Shown: one piece after another, positions 59,360 through 64,000 of the stretch
Layout: every line of letters starts with the position of its first letter
How positions within the stretch are numbered: position 1 is the first letter of the stretch
Origin: CAWUKT01 sp964352215
GTDB lineage: Bacteria > Bacteroidota > Bacteroidia > J057 > JADKCL01
Assembly (NCBI GenBank): GCA_964352215.1
Contig: CAYGRE010000028.1
Coordinates: 1-64,000 of the forward strand
Length of the DNA: 64,000 nt
Reading direction: 5' to 3'
Made by a program: the position numbers and the translations under genes
Notes under the pieces: generated by a model
Told to the model about the DNA's origin: nothing
Seen by the model: the letters and a program-made list of their open reading frames with translations, nothing else
Database searches by the model: none

Positions 59360-60805
59360 TTTCCCGGGCTCCAGGGTGTACAACCCATGCAGGACATTCT
59401 TGACGATGTCTTTCAGGTCTCCTGATCCGGATAGTACCCCCATCATACCATACATGGCAGCACTGCGGCCGTGGGCCGGGCCACCAGAGCTGTATTTATT
59501 CTGGATTTTCTTGAACATGCCAGAAGGGAGAATCGCCTTCAACCCCTTGAATGCGGCAACCTGCACATTGGTACCGAGCTTAATCATGGAAAATCGCTTC
59601 ACTTTCTCCACTGCTTCAATCAAGTCTTTCAGGAACTCCTCGACCACATCTTCATGGACCTGGCTTACGGTCAGGTGAAGGCTTGCCGGTGCTTGCTGCC
59701 GGTCAAAAGTCCATCCCTTGATATTCAGTTCGTCTCCAAGGGCGTAGATGTTAATCTCATCCGACCCAATCGCCAGAAGACTGATGTCCGGATTACCCAG
59801 CAGGTGAATTCCATCAATCTCATCGATGGCTTTCTTCAGGCGGTCCGTGGCTCTCATGGTCCTACCGGCCAATTTCATATAGCCATCCATACCAATGACG
59901 TTGAGGGCAGCCCAGGCAGCGGCAATCGCCCCGCCTGGCCGGGTACCCAGCATCGTGGAACTTGCATAAATCCCACCCGACCATTCTGTATAGACATAGA
60001 ATTGGTACTTGCGCAGGTCTGCATTTTTGTACAGAATCACGGAAGCCCCTTTGGCAGCATAACCGTATTTGTGGACATCTGCCGAAATCGAAGTTACCCC
60101 TGGCAAAGAAAAATCGAAATCAGGTATAGGATAGCCCAAACGGCGGGCAAAAGGCAACATGAAACCTCCAATGCAGGCGTCCACATGCAATAGAATATTG
60201 TGCTCCAGTGCCAGGTCGCTCAGGTCCCGGATCGAGTCAATCACACCATGTGGATAAGATGGTGCTCCCCCCACCAGCAGAATGGTATTGCGGTTGATGG
60301 CTTCCCTGATGAAACCAATGTCCACCCGAAAGTCTTCTTTCACCGGAGCAAGGACTGCTTTCAGCCCAAAGTAGTGCATCGCCTTCATAAAGGCAGGGTG
60401 GGCAGAGGCCGGAACAATAACTTCCGGATGCAGGATGTGCGGCCTGTTTTCCCGAGCCCATTCGCGAGCAGTTTTTACCGCCAGGAGGATGCTTTCTGTA
60501 CCGCCCGAAGACATAGTCCCGGCTACTTCATCATCCCCATTGAACAACCCGGCGGTCATTCGGACCACCTCCGATTCGAAGCGGCACAAACTGGGAAATG
60601 CAGTTGGATTCAGCGCATTTTCAGAGAAGAATAGATTGTAGGCATCCTTAATGGGTTGAGCGTATTCATCTCCCGGATGGTAGACCAGACAAAACGCACG
60701 TCCGGTCTGCCAGTGGGTATCTTCTCCCCTGGCATTCTGCATGGACTGCAAGAGTTCTTCGGGATTCATTCCCGCAGCAGGTATGGTGATATTCTCTTTA
60801 TTCAT
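59357..60805 (-). CDS. Sphingosine-1-phosphate lyase-like PLP enzyme
   Basis: The 482-residue PLP-dependent group II decarboxylase-fold enzyme has SSGGTESILLAVKTAREWA, LHVDACIGGFMLPFAR, the Schiff-base Lys in SISADVHKYGYAAKGASVI, TEWSGGIYASSTMLGTRPGG and a C-terminal AMYGMMGVLSGS. These blocks, their order and the C-terminal part match sphingosine-1-phosphate lyases closely, more so than glutamate or aromatic decarboxylases. Many Bacteroidota make sphingolipids, so breakdown of phosphorylated long-chain bases is a sensible role, though unproven. ATG 60805 is the start; the upstream in-frame extension is atypical. It follows the M19 peptidase gene by 31 nt. Confidence 0.85.
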   Translation of the reverse strand: MNKENITIPAAGMNPEELLQSMQNARGEDTHWQTGRAFCLVYHPGDEYAQPIKDAYNLFFSENALNPTAFPSLCRFESEVVRMTAGLFNGDDEVAGTMSSGGTESILLAVKTAREWARENRPHILHPEVIVPASAHPAFMKAMHYFGLKAVLAPVKEDFRVDIGFIREAINRNTILLVGGAPSYPHGVIDSIRDLSDLALEHNILLHVDACIGGFMLPFARRLGYPIPDFDFSLPGVTSISADVHKYGYAAKGASVILYKNADLRKYQFYVYTEWSGGIYASSTMLGTRPGGAIAAAWAALNVIGMDGYMKLAGRTMRATDRLKKAIDEIDGIHLLGNPDISLLAIGSDEINIYALGDELNIKGWTFDRQQAPASLHLTVSQVHEDVVEEFLKDLIEAVEKVKRFSMIKLGTNVQVAAFKGLKAILPSGMFKKIQNKYSSGGPAHGRSAAMYGMMGVLSGSGDLKDIVKNVLHGLYTLEPGK

Positions 60806-60836
60806 TTTCGCTTGGGTTCTCAATCTAATCTGACAA

Positions 60837-62384
60837 TCAATGCTGTAACGCTTCTTGGGCAACCGATGCCAGCGGCTCCTCTTTTACTGATTTTGGGTTG
60901 AAATGAAGCTTCATAAAATCAAGGGCATTTTGCTGAAACATCTTGTGGATCAACTCTTCAGGTTCCATACCGAACCACAAACCTTGTTCGTACTTGTGCT
61001 TCTTAATGAAATGGATCAGGTCATTCCTCAAATCGGGAATTGTACTTGCATCCGGGTAGGGATCGATGTAGGTAATGACCCCATCAAAGTCAGATCCCAG
61101 GGCAATGGAATTCCAACCAGACTTGTCACCAATGGCCCGAACCACTCCGAATATGTTTCTGGCGACCATCCTGACAAGTGCCTCTTTGCGCATCTCAGGG
61201 TCTTCTATCTTGCTTACTTCATCCAGGTAACTTGAGCTGGCTAAAATGCCTTTGTCCAACATGATGCCGACCAGCCCACCACTCTCATGGATGATCTTAA
61301 TCTCATCATTCGCCAGATTGATCTGCCAATTGTGGAAGTCAGTTTTCTTGTTCTTCCCACCGGTATCTTTTTTGGCAATACTGCCCTCCATGGTGGCGAA
61401 GTTATTGATACCGGTATGTGAGCACAGGATTGGAATCTGATCCGAAGGATTCAGCCGGTTGTAGGATTTTATGAACCGGTAATATTCCTGCCTGGCGGCT
61501 ACACTCATGTGCTTGATGTCTATCAGGATACGAGGACCATTGTCTTTGGCGAGGAGTTCATGGATCACTTTCCATCCAAGGTCTGTAATCCCATCGTTCA
61601 AACCACGTTTTTGGTTGAAGGCAGCTGAAAACACAGGCTTGAGACTCCGGGCATGGCCACACAATTCGTTGTAAAAATGATGCGCCAAATTGATGTAAAA
61701 AGGTGGATATTCCCAGGATTTAACAATGCCAATATTGTCAACCAACTCGGTTAAATCTGCATCCACCGGACTGTTGCCCGAGGTAACCCCACAGTTAAAG
61801 ACATGGGCTCCTTCAATGGCCACCACCACTGCAATCGTGTTGGGCTTTTCCGCCAAGACCTCCTCCATCTCAGCATAGCTTCCCACTAATTGGTAGGCGA
61901 ATTTTCCGTCGGGGGACTTTCCCTGCCCACGGTACAGAAATGCATAGTGGGACAACAATTCCTGAAAATAATCCCTTCGGGTTCTCAGTTTACGAAGTTG
62001 ATAGTGATCAATACCCGTGATGGTCCGCAAAACCTGATCTGCTTTGCCTCTACCAACCATCATCTTTGAAATCTTCCGAAAATCAAAGAATCCTTTTTCA
62101 ACCGGATAGAGGGAATCAAATACCACGCGGGTATTGCCTCTGGCATAAGAATACAGATTGGCTTGTGACTCTTTCAGCATGCTCTTGGTCTTGAGACGGG
62201 CCAACCGGCTAACTGCAGTATCTTCTGCCTGGTTGTACGTTTTCTCCCAGAGGTTTCTTTGTCCTTGAAGTACAGGTGTGTTGTAGGCTCGGAGCGTTGG
62301 GTGGGTGTGGATGTCCACAGAGAAATTTTTGTCTTTCATCTTTTCATTGGGTGGCTTATCGAATTCATACAATGGGTGATGCAT
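60837..62384 (-). CDS. M19-family membrane dipeptidase-like metallohydrolase
   Basis: The 515-residue amidohydrolase-fold protein has the M19 metal ligands in SVDIHTHPTLRAY, VAIEGAHVFN, the two later His positions (IKHMSVAAR and CSHTGINNF) and the catalytic Asp in IALGSDFDGV. It is larger than renal-dipeptidase homologues, with an extra ~60-residue N-terminal helical insert. No signal peptide is visible. The substrate may be dipeptides or another amide. ATG 62384 is used; ATG 62339 (MKDKNFSVDIHTHP) is also possible. It is upstream of the lyase gene and probably in one operon with it. Confidence 0.85.
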   Translation of the reverse strand: MHHPLYEFDKPPNEKMKDKNFSVDIHTHPTLRAYNTPVLQGQRNLWEKTYNQAEDTAVSRLARLKTKSMLKESQANLYSYARGNTRVVFDSLYPVEKGFFDFRKISKMMVGRGKADQVLRTITGIDHYQLRKLRTRRDYFQELLSHYAFLYRGQGKSPDGKFAYQLVGSYAEMEEVLAEKPNTIAVVVAIEGAHVFNCGVTSGNSPVDADLTELVDNIGIVKSWEYPPFYINLAHHFYNELCGHARSLKPVFSAAFNQKRGLNDGITDLGWKVIHELLAKDNGPRILIDIKHMSVAARQEYYRFIKSYNRLNPSDQIPILCSHTGINNFATMEGSIAKKDTGGKNKKTDFHNWQINLANDEIKIIHESGGLVGIMLDKGILASSSYLDEVSKIEDPEMRKEALVRMVARNIFGVVRAIGDKSGWNSIALGSDFDGVITYIDPYPDASTIPDLRNDLIHFIKKHKYEQGLWFGMEPEELIHKMFQQNALDFMKLHFNPKSVKEEPLASVAQEALQH

Positions 62385-62634
62385 CCCCAATCATAAAAAG
62401 GGGTGATACGGAAGGCTCAAAATGACTTATAAGGTTGCTTGTGAGCTAGTGTATCGTAGCAATCAAAACAAAGCTAATCATAATGATTCATTTTTTGAAA
62501 TATATTGTATTAATAATATCCCAAATAGGCAATACAGCTTTAGGGGAGACAGTTGTCCTACTCTGTCCTGGCGATCGGTCGCGAGGCAATTCCTATCTCA
62601 ACAAATAGAATGTGCTACAAAACCTGGTTCTGAA

Positions 62635-63732
62635 TTACTGTTTTAGAATTTGTTTTACCAATGTATTTCCTCGGTTGGAAACCCGGGCGATATAGCTCCC
62701 GCTGGCCCAGCCAGCCATATCAACTGCAAAGCGGTTGCGGCCAATACTGGATTCCATCTTACTTTGGTAAACCATCTTTCCGGAAACATCATAGACTTGA
62801 AGCATGAAAGTCCCTGCAGCCTCTGTGATATATTCAATCTTGATATTGTCGACAGCAGGAATCGGAAAGACTCTGGAGAGCTTAAATCCTTGTGGTTCAT
62901 AGATCACCTGAATCACATTGCTGTACTGGTACAAGCCATCCATGTCTACCGCACCGATTCGATAGTAGTTGATTCCTTCCCCGGGATTCAGATGGTCTCC
63001 ATGGTAAAACCGCGTTTCTTCTGTATCTCCCGATCCAGCAACCTCTCCTACCGCCTCGTAATGAGCACCCGTCAATGAATGCTCAATTACATAGTGGTGA
63101 TGGTCTCTTTCATAGGCCACGCTCCAATCGAGTCCTACCACGTCATTTTCAAGTGAAGCGCGGAAGTCGATGAACTCAACTTCAAGCGGTCCTGGCTGGA
63201 CACAAGTCACTCCAAGCACTTGGGGACATGAAGGTGCAAGAAAGAGATTGTCCGCCCCTTCAAGACCATAAACACAAATATCAGTAGGTACACCTTGGGT
63301 AGTGATCGAAAGGTTAACACAGTATTGACCAGAAGGTTGAATGGCCGTATTGTCGCTGGTCCACCAACTGGTTGCATTGGAATAAGTGACAAAAGTGGCG
63401 GCTGAGGTAAGCGAGCCATTGTAGAGGGAACCTGTCATGGGGCTGGTAAGCGTATTTGAAAAGTTTACAATGGTGGCACTTGGATCAATTCCGATCCCCC
63501 AATTCCCGGTATTGTCATTCATTTCGGTACCGATACAGGCTCCGGTGAAGATATCAACGACATCGCAGCCCCCAGGAGCACACATGGTAAGGTCAAAAGT
63601 ATATTGATTCCCTCCAATACTGGTCACATTGTTAAGGGTAAGGCTTGAAAGATTGCAGGCGGACAAGGAGCCCGCAAACAATGCAATGAATACGATGCTG
63701 GTCTTCGACCAAATATTTCCTGGGTGTACCAT
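62635..63732 (-). CDS. T9SS secreted protein, function unknown
   Basis: The 365-residue product has a signal peptide (SIVFIALFAGSLSA). The ~170-residue beta domain has paired Cys (MCAPGGCDVV, FTGACIG, QYCVNLS, TDICVYG). The fibronectin-like pre-sorting module is VEFIDFRASLENDVVGLDWS and NYYRIGAVDMDGLY. A T9SS sorting domain ends the protein (RVFPIPAVDNIKIEY ... WASGSYIARVS). The sorting motif reads PIPA instead of the usual PNPA. I start at ATG 63732; nine upstream codons would precede the signal. Function is unknown. Confidence 0.75.
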   Translation of the reverse strand: MVHPGNIWSKTSIVFIALFAGSLSACNLSSLTLNNVTSIGGNQYTFDLTMCAPGGCDVVDIFTGACIGTEMNDNTGNWGIGIDPSATIVNFSNTLTSPMTGSLYNGSLTSAATFVTYSNATSWWTSDNTAIQPSGQYCVNLSITTQGVPTDICVYGLEGADNLFLAPSCPQVLGVTCVQPGPLEVEFIDFRASLENDVVGLDWSVAYERDHHHYVIEHSLTGAHYEAVGEVAGSGDTEETRFYHGDHLNPGEGINYYRIGAVDMDGLYQYSNVIQVIYEPQGFKLSRVFPIPAVDNIKIEYITEAAGTFMLQVYDVSGKMVYQSKMESSIGRNRFAVDMAGWASGSYIARVSNRGNTLVKQILKQ

Positions 63733-63811
63733 ATCAATAAATAAATTTGCGAAAGGCAAAAGCTAGAAACCACTAAAGTCAATGCTTCTTAAAAATAGCC
63801 AACTATTCTCA

Positions 63812-63961
63812 ATGAACAAACAATCTTATCAACTTTTTATTGACAATCAAGTAGTTATGTTAGAACATACAGATTCCTGCCCCACTTCGAAAAACCTTAA
63901 AAGACTGATGAATAAACGATTATGCCGGTGGTGTAAAGCGAAGAAATATCCAAAAGATTGA
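63812..63961 (+). CDS. Possible 49-residue basic protein with CxxC
   Basis: The short frame from ATG 63812 to TGA 63961 encodes MNKQSYQLFIDNQVV at its start and a basic end with LCRWCKAKKYPKD. The Cys-x2-Cys and the Lys/Arg-rich tail look protein-like. No promoter match or homologue is evident, and the neighbour to the right is outside the window. Confidence 0.3.
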   Translation: MNKQSYQLFIDNQVVMLEHTDSCPTSKNLKRLMNKRLCRWCKAKKYPKD

Positions 63962-64000
63962 CCAGATTATTGATCAGGCGAAAATGCACAATCATAGAAA

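Overview
The window reads as ordinary chromosome of a free-living Bacteroidota, most likely a Saprospiria/Lewinella-like lineage (inference). Six proteins end in type IX secretion (T9SS) sorting domains. Many lipoproteins carry Bacteroidota-style lipoboxes. Promoters follow the TTTG/19-20 nt/TAnnTTTG pattern instead of -35/-10. Shine-Dalgarno sequences are not evident. Typical family content is present: a DUF4296 lipoprotein, a DUF2795-like protein, a BlaI/M56 pair, a SusA-like amylase, a PCMD-like protein and a BatA-like VWA protein. About 50 genes, two tRNAs and one group II intron remnant are supported.

Layout. 1-3759: C-terminal part of a giant T9SS surface protein. 3779-8853: AT-richer accessory stretch with a pentapeptide membrane protein, two small lipoproteins, a deleted acetyltransferase, a GC-rich inverted repeat cassette, an LRR protein and a lipidated carbonic anhydrase. 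9033-19963: archaeal-type CMP kinase, secreted ATP-grasp/phosphohistidine protein, secreted papain-like peptidase, DUF4296-mutS2, sugar-dehydrogenase-like T9SS protein coupled to a phospholipase-D-like lipoprotein. 20206-26200: ornithine aminotransferase, Na/Pi transporter, degenerate dihydroorotase, BatA-like protein. 26350-30299: reductase with 2Fe-2S domain, M56/BlaI pair, T9SS protein. 30326-33935: CoA-transferase subunits, lipoprotein, cobalamin adenosyltransferase, DUF2795-like protein, ABC ATPase. 34140-39959: MoxR, GT-C membrane protein, tRNA-Arg, DDAH-like amidinotransferase, isoaspartyl peptidase, ABA4-like protein. 40082-42287: group IIC intron remnant just behind the terminator of a large lipoprotein gene. 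42775-52973: TPR histidine kinase, amylase, desaturase, trigger factor, tRNA-Leu, RelA/SpoT, CPBP protease. 53012-63961: AidB-like dehydrogenase operon, esterase-like pseudoenzyme, prfC, sphingosine-1-phosphate-lyase-like enzyme with an M19 dipeptidase, a further T9SS protein and a tiny ORF.

Most of the window is housekeeping or generic surface/periplasm function, and I see no phage, conjugative element, CRISPR or obvious defence island. The signals that stand out are: (i) degenerate tandem repeats, private in sequence to each locus, that start on or beside gene stop codons; (ii) a repeat cassette bounded by inverted arrays of one 22-mer; (iii) a 186-nt group IIC intron deletion derivative directly after a terminator; (iv) three genes whose TAnnTTTG promoter ends 3-7 nt before the ATG, predicting leaderless mRNAs; and (v) several enzyme-like proteins that have lost catalytic residues.
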